In this document: positions 8,426-15,558 of the stretch, piece by piece
Layout: every line of letters begins with the position of its first letter
Position numbering within the stretch: the stretch's first letter is position 1
Assembly: GCF_046557615.1 (NCBI RefSeq)
Contig: NZ_JBKIII010000001.1
Coordinates: 806,001 to 870,000 of the forward strand
DNA: 64,000 nt
Direction of reading: 5' to 3'
Origin: Haloferax sp046557615
GTDB taxonomy: Archaea > Halobacteriota > Halobacteria > Halobacteriales > Haloferacaceae
The notes under the pieces: generated by a model
The model's input: only the letters and a program-made list of their open reading frames with translations
What the model was told of the DNA's origin: nothing
The model's database searches: none
Program-made: the position numbers and the translations under genes

Positions 8426-9181
8426 TTAGTACACACTGACAACTGGATTCGATTCGGTGAGTTGGGCGGCGACGACGCGCTCGACTTGGGGGTGTTCGCG
8501 TACCCATTCTGCGATTCGTTCAGCAGTTTTCTCTTCTGTGGGCGACTCGGCCATCGTCAGCACCGGGACGACGCGAGCGGTCGGTGGAACTCGTTTTAAT
8601 CCACCATCGTGACTGGTGACGGTCGCCGCAACGTCCCACGCAGAGAGCGACTCGCCCGGCGAACACCCAGTGACCGAGGCAACGCGCTCTGGGCGGTGGA
8701 CGTGGCGCTCGGTGAGTGATTGGCCGACGATTTTCACGCTGACTAGCGGGCAGACGATATCCGTCGTTGCGGGGAGTTGGGGCTCGTGGACATCGGGGGC
8801 TTTGAGCCATCGTGAGCGAGCGCCGTCTGATTTGACGATGACCGCGTCGTCGGTGGCGTTCCCGATTTGGTCGACTATCTCGGTCTCGTAGCCGTGATAT
8901 CGTTCCTCCGATTGGCGCGACGGAACGAGTCCAAGTGGGCGAGTCGATTCGCGTTGCAGTGCCGAAACGGGGTCTTCGGTAACTGAGAGCGTCGCCACGT
9001 ACTCGTCGAATATCGGAATTCCCACCGTACTCGTCAGAACGCCGCCGAGTTCGTTCGTGAGTCGATACAAGAGTGGTTTGATGCCGCCAGCGCCGACGAC
9101 ACTGACGACTTCGCCCTGTCCGATGCCGATTGCATCTGCGAGTGCAGAGTTCGGTGTCTCCGTTGGAGAGTTCGTCGTCAT
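8426..9181 (-). CDS. yqeC: YqeC-like molybdenum hydroxylase accessory protein
   Basis: A 251-residue protein resembling the YqeC family, P-loop proteins linked to maturation of (selenium-dependent) molybdenum hydroxylases. The opening, about residues 14-35, reads IGIGQGEVVSVVGAGG then LLYRLTNELGG, and the later VKSDGARSRWLKAPD motif is the family's hallmark. The phosphate-binding loop is altered: GAGGIKPLL replaces the usual GAGGK(T/S), so nucleotide binding is doubtful. The first 38 codons of the longer frame are Arg/Trp-rich and look non-coding, so the ATG at 9181 is taken. No hydroxylase gene lies in the window. Confidence 0.7.
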   Translation of the reverse strand: MTTNSPTETPNSALADAIGIGQGEVVSVVGAGGIKPLLYRLTNELGGVLTSTVGIPIFDEYVATLSVTEDPVSALQRESTRPLGLVPSRQSEERYHGYETEIVDQIGNATDDAVIVKSDGARSRWLKAPDVHEPQLPATTDIVCPLVSVKIVGQSLTERHVHRPERVASVTGCSPGESLSAWDVAATVTSHDGGLKRVPPTARVVPVLTMAESPTEEKTAERIAEWVREHPQVERVVAAQLTESNPVVSVY

Positions 9182-9348
9182 CGGTTCCACCTCTCGTGTC
9201 GCTGCGGTGGTCGGCCAGGTTCGTCCGGCACGGGCGTGTTTACTGACACGCGACGAACGCCATACTGCTCTGTTTCCCGGTGTATGCCCCCACACATAGC
9301 AGAAACTGTGACGTCCTCGATATTCATGCTACCGCCGAATCGAGACTC

Positions 9349-10056
9349 TCAGCGACTCGGAATCTTCTCGCTCAGTCGAGAGAGCAATGGCTCGCGGTAG
9401 AGATACCCGAGGACCGAGACGGCCAACAGGACGGTTACCGCAAGGACTGCTTGAAAGCCATTGTTGTTGGCCGCCGCCGACCCCGCGTAGTTCACGAGGA
9501 GGAATCCGGGGAGTCGTCCAATCGCTGCCACGACGACGATACGGCGCACCGGAATATCCGTTAGACCGGCGGCAAAGCAGAGTGCATCGTCGGGAAGACC
9601 CGGTATCAAAAAGATGAGAAAGAGGACCGAAAGCCCGTGTGTCGCGGTCAGGTCGTCGAAGCGCGTGAGAACTGCGGGGTCGATGACGCGTTCGACGTAC
9701 GGGCGGCCGAAATACCGGGCGATGAACACCGCAAGAGCAGTGCCCGAAACGATACCGACGAGACTGTACACAGTCCCCCAAAACGCGCCGAAGAGATACC
9801 CGCTGGCGAATCCAAGTGCCTGTCCCGGGATAGGTGCGACCAGCACTTGGAACACCTGGACGGCGATGAACGCAAGCGGAGCGAACGGACCGAACGATTG
9901 GACCCACTCGCGGAGTGCGGCCGAATTAGAGAGCAGTGGTAGCCATCTGACGAGCAGTGCGCCACCGACCAACATTGTGACCAGCACGGCGACGGCGACG
10001 ACGATTGCTCTTCGCCGGTCGCGTTCCGACTGGAAGATGTGGGGGACACGACTCAC
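9349..10056 (-). CDS. VTT-domain (TVP38/TMEM64, DedA-like) membrane protein
   Basis: A 235-residue membrane protein with about six hydrophobic segments. The family core is visible: FAPLAFIAVQVFQVLVAPIPG, then GYLFGAFWGTVYSLVG with a re-entrant G-rich helix, FGRPYVERVI, and FLIFLIPGLPDDALCFAAG. VTT/DedA proteins are linked to lipid scrambling and membrane homeostasis. The start is uncertain. A GTG at 10056 just before the basic FQSERDRRR stretch is preferred, and another GTG at 10179 would add 41 residues. No ATG is available. Confidence 0.8.
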   Translation of the reverse strand: MSRVPHIFQSERDRRRAIVVAVAVLVTMLVGGALLVRWLPLLSNSAALREWVQSFGPFAPLAFIAVQVFQVLVAPIPGQALGFASGYLFGAFWGTVYSLVGIVSGTALAVFIARYFGRPYVERVIDPAVLTRFDDLTATHGLSVLFLIFLIPGLPDDALCFAAGLTDIPVRRIVVVAAIGRLPGFLLVNYAGSAAANNNGFQAVLAVTVLLAVSVLGYLYREPLLSRLSEKIPSR

Positions 10057-10200
10057 GAGTATCGATTCTCGCGCAGACGGGAAAAAGACAGTCGGCACCC
10101 GCGTCAACGGCGAGTTAGCGACGAGATTTGAGACGTTCGCGCTGCACGCGATACTCCTCTCTGAGAACTGAACTAACACGATTCAAAGGGGACACGTCGA

Positions 10201-10217
10201 GTCGGGTCTGACCCGAC
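10201..10217. repeat. Perfect palindrome upstream of trm5
   Basis: GTCGGGTC-T-GACCCGAC: 8-bp arms around a single base, in the divergent space between the VTT gene and trm5. It may be a protein-binding site or a small hairpin. No consensus was recognised. Confidence 0.4.
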
Positions 10218-10380
10218 AGTCCAGTCAGAGGCTGCCCACAGACTCGGCCAATTACGGTACAGTAGTGCGGGCGTATTAATTAGCAGAGGAAATGCCGTAT
10301 AGCTACTCCCGTATCACTCAGGAGGATATAAGGCAGATTTGAAACGTCACCCTTACTCGGACGTAGGAAGTGGAGTTGGT

Positions 10381-11367
10381 ATGAACGTCTCGTGTGTCCG
10401 CGTTGCCCGCGAAGATGGCGAAGCGACGCGACAGCGCCTCGTCGAGGCAGGTGTGTTGGACCACGCACACCGGATTACCTCCGTCGAAGGCGCGCTTTAT
10501 ATTCCCGTGACCGACTCAGAGCGTGTCCCCGACGACTTAGAAGTCGTCACCTACGACGCCCCGCGCCGCGAAACGCAGACGACACCCGCCGACATTCTCG
10601 GTTACGAACCGTCTCTCGAACGGCTGGGTGATATCGTCATCATCGACGAAGACGACCCCGAAAAAGCACGCGAGATTGCCGACGCCATCGTCGCCTCGGA
10701 CCTCAAAGCCGACAGTGTGGTTAACCGCGCCTCGAAAATTAAAGGCGAACTCCGCGTCCGCGACTGGGACGTTCTCGTGGGCGACTCCACCGAGACGGTC
10801 CACAAGGAGTACGGCCACGAGTTCCACCTCGACATCGCCAACGTCTACTTCTCTCCTCGTCTCGCCACCGAGCGCCACCGGATTATCGAGCAGATTTCGC
10901 CGGGAGAGCAGGTCTTCGACATGTTCGCTGGTGTCGGCCCGTATTCGATTCCGGCGGCCGCCGCTGGAGCGACAGTCGTCGCTTGTGACCTCAACGAAGC
11001 CGCAATCGACTATCTCGAATCGAACGCCGAGCGCAACGACGTGGCCGACCGAATTACGGCGATTCACGGCGACGTGCGTGAGGTTGCCGACGACTACGAA
11101 GGCTGGGCCGACCGACTGCTCATGAACCTTCCACACAGTGCCAACGAGTTTCTCGACACCGCGGTTCGACTCGCTGGCGACGAGTGCATCATCCACTTCT
11201 ACGACATCCAACACGTGGACGACCCCTTCGGTCCGGGCTTGGAGCAGATTCGTGCCGCCGCCGAACCCGAGTACGATGTCGAAGTTCTCACAGAGCGAGT
11301 CGTTCGGTCCTACTCCCCGAAAGAAGTCAACGTCTGTGCCGACGTTCGCCTGACGAAACGGCCATAA
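10381..11367 (+). CDS. trm5: tRNA (guanine37-N1)-methyltransferase Trm5
   Basis: A 328-residue class I SAM methyltransferase of the archaeal Trm5 group, which puts m1G at position 37 of tRNA to prevent frameshifts. An N-terminal THUMP-like/D1 region is followed by the linker VVNRASKIKGELRVRDW and HEFHLDIANVYFSPRLATER. The SAM-binding VFDMFAGVGPYSIPAA then leads to the catalytic NLPHSANEF. The ATG at 10381 begins a typical MNVSCVRV; a TTG start 14 codons upstream is unlikely. It lies just before a tRNA-Thr gene, which may be coincidence. TYW2-type relatives exist, but the NLP motif fits Trm5. Confidence 0.85.
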   Translation: MNVSCVRVAREDGEATRQRLVEAGVLDHAHRITSVEGALYIPVTDSERVPDDLEVVTYDAPRRETQTTPADILGYEPSLERLGDIVIIDEDDPEKAREIADAIVASDLKADSVVNRASKIKGELRVRDWDVLVGDSTETVHKEYGHEFHLDIANVYFSPRLATERHRIIEQISPGEQVFDMFAGVGPYSIPAAAAGATVVACDLNEAAIDYLESNAERNDVADRITAIHGDVREVADDYEGWADRLLMNLPHSANEFLDTAVRLAGDECIIHFYDIQHVDDPFGPGLEQIRAAAEPEYDVEVLTERVVRSYSPKEVNVCADVRLTKRP

Positions 11368-11468
11368 TCGACCACCGAGGCGTGGTGACGACGGGCACTC
11401 ACCGCCCCGATTCGCAAGTCTTAATTACGTAACCGGGGTACGAAATAATGCACTCAGAAGCACACCAC

Positions 11469-11541
11469 GCCGGTGTAGCTCAGCTGGCAGAGCGATTCCT
11501 TCGTAAGGAATAGGCCGAGGGTTCAAATCCCTCCACCGGCT
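11469..11541 (+). tRNA. tRNA-Thr, anticodon CGT
   Basis: A complete 73-nt cloverleaf: acceptor stem GCCGGTG/CACCGGC with discriminator T, D stem GCTC/GAGC, anticodon stem ATTCC/GGAAT around the loop TTCGTAA (anticodon CGT, reading ACG), and T arm GAGGG-TTCAAAT-CCCTC. No intron and no encoded CCA. Its 3' end is echoed in the repeats just downstream, as expected at an integration target. Confidence 0.95.
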
Positions 11542-11577
11542 TCTTCTACCGAACACAGTGAGGTTGAGAAGCCTCGC

Positions 11578-11645
11578 GTGGAGGGATTTGAATCAAGGAG
11601 CGAACGACAGTGAGCGACTGTGGTTCACAATCCCCTCCACCGGCT
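11578..11645. repeat. tRNA-derived palindromic repeat, unit 1
   Basis: The left arm GTGGAGGGATTTGAA is the reverse complement of the tRNA-Thr T arm. The right arm TTCACAATCCCCTCCAC plus CGGCT copies its 3' end with two changes. The ~30-nt centre is rich in GGAGCGA/GAGCGA. It begins 36 nt after the tRNA gene. Confidence 0.75.
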
Positions 11646-11648
11646 CTT

Positions 11649-11698
11649 TTTGAAGCGAACTAACCGAGGAGCGAAGCGACGAGTCTGTGAGCTTCAAA
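11649..11698. repeat. Palindromic repeat with TTTGAAGC arms
   Basis: TTTGAAGC / GCTTCAAA arms, 8 bp and perfect, around a centre with the same GAGGAGCGAAGCGA flavour as the neighbouring tRNA-derived units. It separates units 1 and 2. Confidence 0.65.
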
Positions 11699-11707
11699 CG
11701 TAGCCCC

Positions 11708-11783
11708 GTGAGGGATTTGAACTAGGGAGCGACGCGAGTGGAGCGAGCAAAGTGACCGCAATTCACAATCCCCTCCACCGGCT
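11708..11783. repeat. tRNA-derived palindromic repeat, unit 2
   Basis: A left arm GTGAGGGATTTGAA, a GGAGCGA-rich centre, and a right arm TTCACAATCCCCTCCACC plus GGCTTC. The right arm is the same altered tRNA-Thr 3' end as in unit 1, showing that the two copies share an ancestor. Confidence 0.75.
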
Positions 11784-12210
11784 TCAATTCATTCTTCGAC
11801 AACGCCACAGTTCAACCTCGAAACCCCGGCTGTGGGTGTCTCGGACTGACTCGTCGCCCGAAGAGGTTCGTGCAGCGCTCAAAGCTCGCGCCCACATGTT
11901 TGCCGTGAACCTCGCTGGTCTGGAATCGGGGGATGGCCGTCGTGAAATCGGGAGTTACCCGCTTCGAAAGAAGGGGCTGTTTGGCACGTGGCAGACGCAC
12001 ATCCGAATCTATCCCGGCCCCGGCAGTCGAGCCGTCGATACTGCTCATCATGAGCTGTCGCCACTCGGCGACCTCGACGAAGGATTGGTCGCAGCGCTTC
12101 GGGCAGGATGGCGGCACTACTTCCCGACCGAAGAGACGTGGGATGCGGAAGAGGGAGTTCGGCAGGCTCGAGAAGTGTTCAAAGAAGAGGGGCTTTCTGA
12201 GCAAAATTAG
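11752..12210 (+). CDS. Hypothetical protein, probably 5'-truncated or restarted at a repeat
   Basis: The frame gives up to 152 residues, but its first ~10 codons (from a GTG) are repeat unit 2. More likely starts are a GTG at 11836 (124 residues, SRTDSSPEEVRAAL) or the ATG at 11896 (104 residues). The body looks like a real soluble protein: an amphipathic helix, the REIGSYPLRKKGLFGTWQ segment, and an acidic helical C-terminus. No family was recognised. The repeat may have replaced the original 5' end. Confidence 0.5.
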   Translation: MTAIHNPLHRLQFILRQRHSSTSKPRLWVSRTDSSPEEVRAALKARAHMFAVNLAGLESGDGRREIGSYPLRKKGLFGTWQTHIRIYPGPGSRAVDTAHHELSPLGDLDEGLVAALRAGWRHYFPTEETWDAEEGVRQAREVFKEEGLSEQN

Positions 12211-12267
12211 CTATAGATTTTCTCAATCTGGGGGAATACTTTTGTGATTTTGTAAAGTAAATAATGT

Positions 12268-12747
12268 ATGGAGATTGGAAGCACCGGAAATCATCTACTT
12301 CCAGTAATCGCTACAGACGTGAGCATCATGCAACTCGGACTAATTCTATCGGCAACTGGTCTTGTAGTCCACAGAATCAAGAAGTGGTTGTCGCAGTATG
12401 CGAGCGTAGAAGAACCCGATCCTACCGTAGACCAACGCACGTTTGAGAGGCTCTTCGAGAGACTGTTCGCACCTGTGGGCTTCGCTACTGCAAAGAGAGT
12501 TCGTTCGCCACTGATGACTCAACTCTCATACCAACTTTCCGTCGGAGTGGCTGTACTACTCTTTGCGACTATTATCTACGTAGCAACGGCCGGGTTGATG
12601 ATTGGAACCGCGGTAGCGTCCTATCAGTTACTCGGGATCACGACAAATTTCGTACCGACGTATAAATTGCTAGTTTCATCCGTGGTTCTCGTTGGGTTGG
12701 CAATCATGTTTCACGCCGGGGACCGTGCGAAAGAGCTGTCGGCGTAG
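12268..12747 (+). CDS. Hypothetical membrane protein
   Basis: A 159-residue protein with a hydrophobic stretch near 20-34, a charged loop (about 35-80), and two clear membrane helices near 92-118 and 133-152. The gene is clearly more AT-rich than its chromosomal neighbours and uses codons such as ATA and AGA that the core genes avoid, a sign of transfer. An alternative start is the ATG at residue 21. No family was recognised. Confidence 0.55.
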   Translation: MEIGSTGNHLLPVIATDVSIMQLGLILSATGLVVHRIKKWLSQYASVEEPDPTVDQRTFERLFERLFAPVGFATAKRVRSPLMTQLSYQLSVGVAVLLFATIIYVATAGLMIGTAVASYQLLGITTNFVPTYKLLVSSVVLVGLAIMFHAGDRAKELSA

Positions 12748-12949
12748 CATCCCGAGTATTATTCACTATTCAATCATTACTGATGTTGACGCCGCGCAGG
12801 CAGGAAACGTAATTTCTGTCGTTCGGTTCGATTAATTTTGAGCGACGGCTTTCGTCGGTGAGCGAACAACTTCTTCCGCGTCAATTTTGGTGATTCTTTC
12901 AGTTGTCAATGGGCTCTAGAAGGCCTGTGAAGTTCGAAAACACACCTCA

Positions 12950-13022
12950 TATAAATATGTGTGAGAAGTGCTTCTTGCCGTTTCAAGTGGGTTCGGGTTC
13001 TGTTCTTTGCAAAGGAGGTGAT
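12950..13022 (+). promoter_or_regulatory. Promoter and perfect Shine-Dalgarno leader in AT-rich DNA
   Basis: The 278 bases from 12748 hold no convincing gene. Near 12950-12958 lies a TATA-like ATATAAATATG, and at 13014-13022 GGAGGTGAT, which matches the anti-SD of 16S rRNA exactly, sits 3 nt before an ATG at 13026. Leadered genes with a full SD are uncommon here, where most starts look leaderless. Confidence 0.45.
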
Positions 13023-13025
13023 GAT

Positions 13026-13190
13026 ATGAACACACGACCTGCCCGATCGAAAGTCGAGATTGATTGGCTGCCTCCATTTGGAAAGCCAGAAGTCACGGCC
13101 GTCGTCCCAGTAAATAGTCGGCTATTTCATTTTTATCCCAAGCGAATTTCAATCATTTACAAATATCTCATAAGTACCCCACAACAATAG
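13026..13190 (+). CDS. Small orphan protein behind a perfect Shine-Dalgarno
   Basis: A 54-residue frame (MNTRPARSKVEIDWLPPF at the start, STPQQ at the end). It is supported mainly by its ribosome-binding site and upstream TATA. It is basic (several Arg and Lys), with no membrane helix or known motif. The frame could be extended to a TTG at 12903, which would add a CEKC motif, but the SD argues for the ATG at 13026. Its last 42 bp overlap the convergent small membrane gene. It may be a decayed fragment. Confidence 0.35.
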   Translation: MNTRPARSKVEIDWLPPFGKPEVTAVVPVNSRLFHFYPKRISIIYKYLISTPQQ

Positions 13191-13325
13191 CGCAGCTGCC
13201 ACAAGGGCATATACTACTGGAGGTACAGACACAGAAATGTAGCCGGTGAGCTGCCCAATACTTGATAAAAGCAATATAATACCAATCATCAAAAATATCC
13301 CGCCTTTCCTTCGGTTCACTGACAC
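13149..13325 (-). CDS. Small two-helix membrane protein
   Basis: A 58-residue frame from a GTG at 13325 (SVNRRKGG follows), with a basic N-terminus and two hydrophobic helices separated by a short TGYISVSVP turn. A strong minus-strand TATA, CTTTATAT, lies at 13361-13368, giving a ~15-nt leader. An in-frame ATG at 13289 would give 46 residues. The region is markedly AT-rich. No family was recognised. Confidence 0.45.
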   Translation of the reverse strand: MSVNRRKGGIFLMIGIILLLSSIGQLTGYISVSVPPVVYALVAAALLLWGTYEIFVND

Positions 13326-13599
13326 GCGTTCAACCACAATTGTCAATTTACATTCATATAATATAAAGGTTGACTTGTTATTCCCTTCTTGTTTGAAAAT
13401 CATATCGCAAAAAGAAAATGCCAGCTCACGATGTCATCTAAAAAGCTAATGAGCGTCGTTTCTAGGTCGTTGAATGCCTTCATGAGCGTCAATTCGAGGC
13501 TTTTGTTCTGTGAGCGGTCTTGTTTGGGTGTACGTGGGGAATTCAGTGGTCAGTTGAGACTACTCATTGATGGTTTCCAGACACAGTACGTGAAGTGGG

Positions 13600-13749
13600 T
13601 CAGGTGTTGCTTGTATAGTCACCTGTATCCTCCTCACGGGAATCACGAAGAAGGCGGAACAGACGCGTCGGCTCGTGGACACAATCGACGACTTGTCCGG
13701 CTTTCAGCTTTTCGAGGTGGTTGTATATCGTGTTCCTCGAACGGGCGGC
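13600..13749 (-). pseudogene. Remnant of a winged helix-turn-helix regulator
   Basis: Between a stop at 13750 and a stop at 13600, the minus strand encodes about 49 residues including RNTIYNHLEKLKAGQVVD and EPTRLFRLL, a typical recognition helix and wing of an archaeal MarR/ArsR-type regulator. There is no start codon and no N-terminal half, so it is a broken fragment. The 516 bases from 13404 to 13919 hold only this remnant, a tRNA-derived palindrome and a short hairpin. Confidence 0.55.
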
Positions 13750-13821
13750 TTACTTTTTCCGCGAACTACGCCCCGAGTACCTCGTGTACTCGACCCCTCG
13801 TGAGCGGATAAATATGCGACT

Positions 13822-13876
13822 GGAGGATTTGAACCAGCGAGCGACTGCAAGGAGCGAGTGAGGTTCAAATCCCTCC
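13822..13876. repeat. tRNA-derived palindromic repeat, unit 3
   Basis: GGATTTGAACC / GGTTCAAATCC arms, 11 bp and perfect, around a centre AGCGAGCGACTGCAAGGAGC and following bases. It has the same design as units 1 and 2 but keeps the unaltered T-arm sequence. What follows (CCCTCC then CTTCTGCA) does not match the tRNA-Thr acceptor, so it may come from another tRNA. Confidence 0.7.
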
Positions 13877-13889
13877 CTTCTGCAACCAT

Positions 13890-13909
13890 CTTTTTCAAAC
13901 ACGAAAAAG
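13890..13909. repeat. Hairpin just upstream of the orphan nuclease-like gene
   Basis: CTTTTTC-AAACAC-GAAAAAG: perfect 7-bp arms, ending 10 nt before the ATG at 13920. It could be an operator or, on the other strand, a weak terminator. Confidence 0.4.
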
Positions 13910-13919
13910 CACCCAACAC

Positions 13920-14519
13920 ATGGACATCTCCGACTCGATTCACCAACTCGAACGCGAATTCGTCGAGCGGCCTGCAAACTACCTCGTCGAGGCCGAATTG
14001 GCGTTCGAATTGAAGCGGATACTCAACAGCAAGCTTCCACCGACCCGTCTGTTTGGAACACACGACTCAGGAAACGCACGAGGTGCAGTTCTCGACCATA
14101 GCGAATACGCCGATGCAATCGTGTCAAATCAGCAGTTCGACCGAGCGCATTGCGAAGTGAGCGGCGCTAATTTCGGGTTGGCAAGCAGCCAGAAGCGGCT
14201 CGATTTGGTTCTTTTCGAAGACGAAGTGTCGCTATCACTCGAAAGTGGAAGCAAGAAATTTAACGTCGAAGACCTGACAACGGCAGTCGAACTCAAGTTT
14301 ATCAAGAACGCGAAGTATCTTCGAGAAAAGTCGAAGCGATTCGACCTGATTGCTGATGATATTGACCGCCTTGTTGGTCTTCCAAACCACGTCGATACCT
14401 ACTGTTTGGTCTTTGGGAACTTCGACCTTGCACGGGGGTCAGACGCAAAAACGGCAATAGAGAAACTCAAATCCCGAAGCGAGCGCGTCGAAGTCCGCCA
14501 TACGCACCCGCTTTCGTGA
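13920..14519 (+). CDS. Orphan protein with a PD-(D/E)XK-like nuclease motif
   Basis: A 199-residue protein of no recognised family. D95 in KRLDLVLFEDE is followed 29 residues later by E124-L-K126 in AVELKFIKN, each on a predicted strand. That is the spacing and hydrophobic pattern of the PD-(D/E)XK nuclease fold, in which D, E and K bind the metal and phosphate. A helix with E26 upstream could supply a further acidic residue. Codon use is less GC-rich than the core genome. The gene sits 43 bp after palindrome unit 3, at the edge of the accessory patch. A nuclease or restriction-like role is inferred from motif alone. Confidence 0.6.
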   Translation: MDISDSIHQLEREFVERPANYLVEAELAFELKRILNSKLPPTRLFGTHDSGNARGAVLDHSEYADAIVSNQQFDRAHCEVSGANFGLASSQKRLDLVLFEDEVSLSLESGSKKFNVEDLTTAVELKFIKNAKYLREKSKRFDLIADDIDRLVGLPNHVDTYCLVFGNFDLARGSDAKTAIEKLKSRSERVEVRHTHPLS

Positions 14520-14541
14520 CTCACCAAGTTCTCAAACAAAT

Positions 14542-14748
14542 CTACTCAAACGACTCCGGAATCCCACACACCCCCGCTTCGTCGCCCATCTGTTCGACAC
14601 CCGAAGGAAACCGACCCAACTCCCACACTGGGTCGTGGCCAGTCTCGTCTCGATGCTTTTCGATAAAGAGACGAGCATGAGCCAGTTTTGAGAAAGACTC
14701 TTCGAGGCCACACGCTGGACAGGTAACCGTTGCTCGGTTGTCGGTCAT
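14542..14748 (-). CDS. Small zinc-ribbon protein
   Basis: A 68-residue protein with a CPACG near the N-terminus (C10, C13) and a third cysteine near the C-terminus (GVCGIPE). The pattern VTCPACGLEESF then HRDETGHDPVWELGR is familiar from a conserved small haloarchaeal family of unknown function. The two cysteines of the knuckle plus His/Cys downstream could bind one zinc. It ends 22 bp from the orphan nuclease-like gene and converges with it. Confidence 0.65.
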   Translation of the reverse strand: MTDNRATVTCPACGLEESFSKLAHARLFIEKHRDETGHDPVWELGRFPSGVEQMGDEAGVCGIPESFE

Positions 14749-14873
14749 TAGTCGTCACAAACAGGCCACAGAGATTAACGTCGTCGGGTCAGAGCCGACG
14801 TGGCAAGCGAGCGTGGCCGAACCGTGGGTCAACGGAAGTGCTGTCTGAAAAAATAGTTCGAACGTTGTTGCGG

Positions 14874-15449
14874 TCAGCCCATCACGTAACTCATCCAGCG
14901 GTTGTTCCGGACGAATTCCATGTTCTCGAGGTAGGCATCCACACCGAGAATCCGTCCGGCCCCGAAGGCACCGAGGCCAAAGAGGAGGACGGCGTAGACG
15001 ATGTGGTCGTCGACGAGCCATCCGTGTTCGAGTGGGAACCCAGCCAAGATGCCGCCTTGGAGCGCCGCTGCCCAGTAGAACAGCATCATGACCGCGCCCC
15101 AGAAGGCGTTCCACCGAACGAACGCGCCGACGATGAGTCCCAAGCCGACGAGGGTGAGCCCCCACATGTTCAGGATGTCGATGAGCGGGCTTCCGGCCAT
15201 CGCCGCAAAGAGACCCCCAAACGGGTTCCCTGGAGGAATCGCATTGGCGAGATACCCTGCGGCGGTCCAGTTGTTTGACGGGTCCGCATCGAGGTAGGTG
15301 ACGAGTTTCGTAACCCCACCCTGGAATAGCGTCCACCCCATCACGATTCGGAGTAGGAACAGAGAGTACCCAACCCACCGTTCCGAATACTCGAACTCCA
15401 CTGATTGACCGAAGATTTCTGTGTCAAGGACACGACTACTCGTTGCCAT
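14874..15449 (-). CDS. DoxX family membrane protein
   Basis: A 191-residue protein with four membrane helices. The DoxX signature is present: LFLLRIVMGWTLFQGGVTKL (first helix, about 30-50), then GLTLVGLGLIVGAFVRWNAFWG (about 95-116), an aromatic helix MMLFYWAAALQGG, and a last helix near 147-165 before a soluble tail. DoxX proteins are linked to respiratory quinol or thiol chemistry, with roles that differ between members. It is divergent from dphB with 109 bp between. Confidence 0.82.
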   Translation of the reverse strand: MATSSRVLDTEIFGQSVEFEYSERWVGYSLFLLRIVMGWTLFQGGVTKLVTYLDADPSNNWTAAGYLANAIPPGNPFGGLFAAMAGSPLIDILNMWGLTLVGLGLIVGAFVRWNAFWGAVMMLFYWAAALQGGILAGFPLEHGWLVDDHIVYAVLLFGLGAFGAGRILGVDAYLENMEFVRNNRWMSYVMG

Positions 15450-15558
15450 GGCGAGGTACTATTTGCTGTCAGCCATTATGAGTTTGACTGTGTATCACAC
15501 ACGTAGTCGTGCCTCGGTAGTTCACGCCGCTTATGCTCTCGCACGATAGAAATCGCCT

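Noticed and set aside
13389..13811. A 140-codon plus-strand frame in the AT-rich patch
   Set aside because: The composition (Ser/Arg/Cys-rich, irregular) is not protein-like. On the other strand of the same DNA a clear HTH fragment is seen.
13822..13876. A possible tRNA from the GGTTCAAATCC sequence
   Set aside because: No acceptor, D or anticodon stem can be folded around it. It is only a T-arm-like palindrome.
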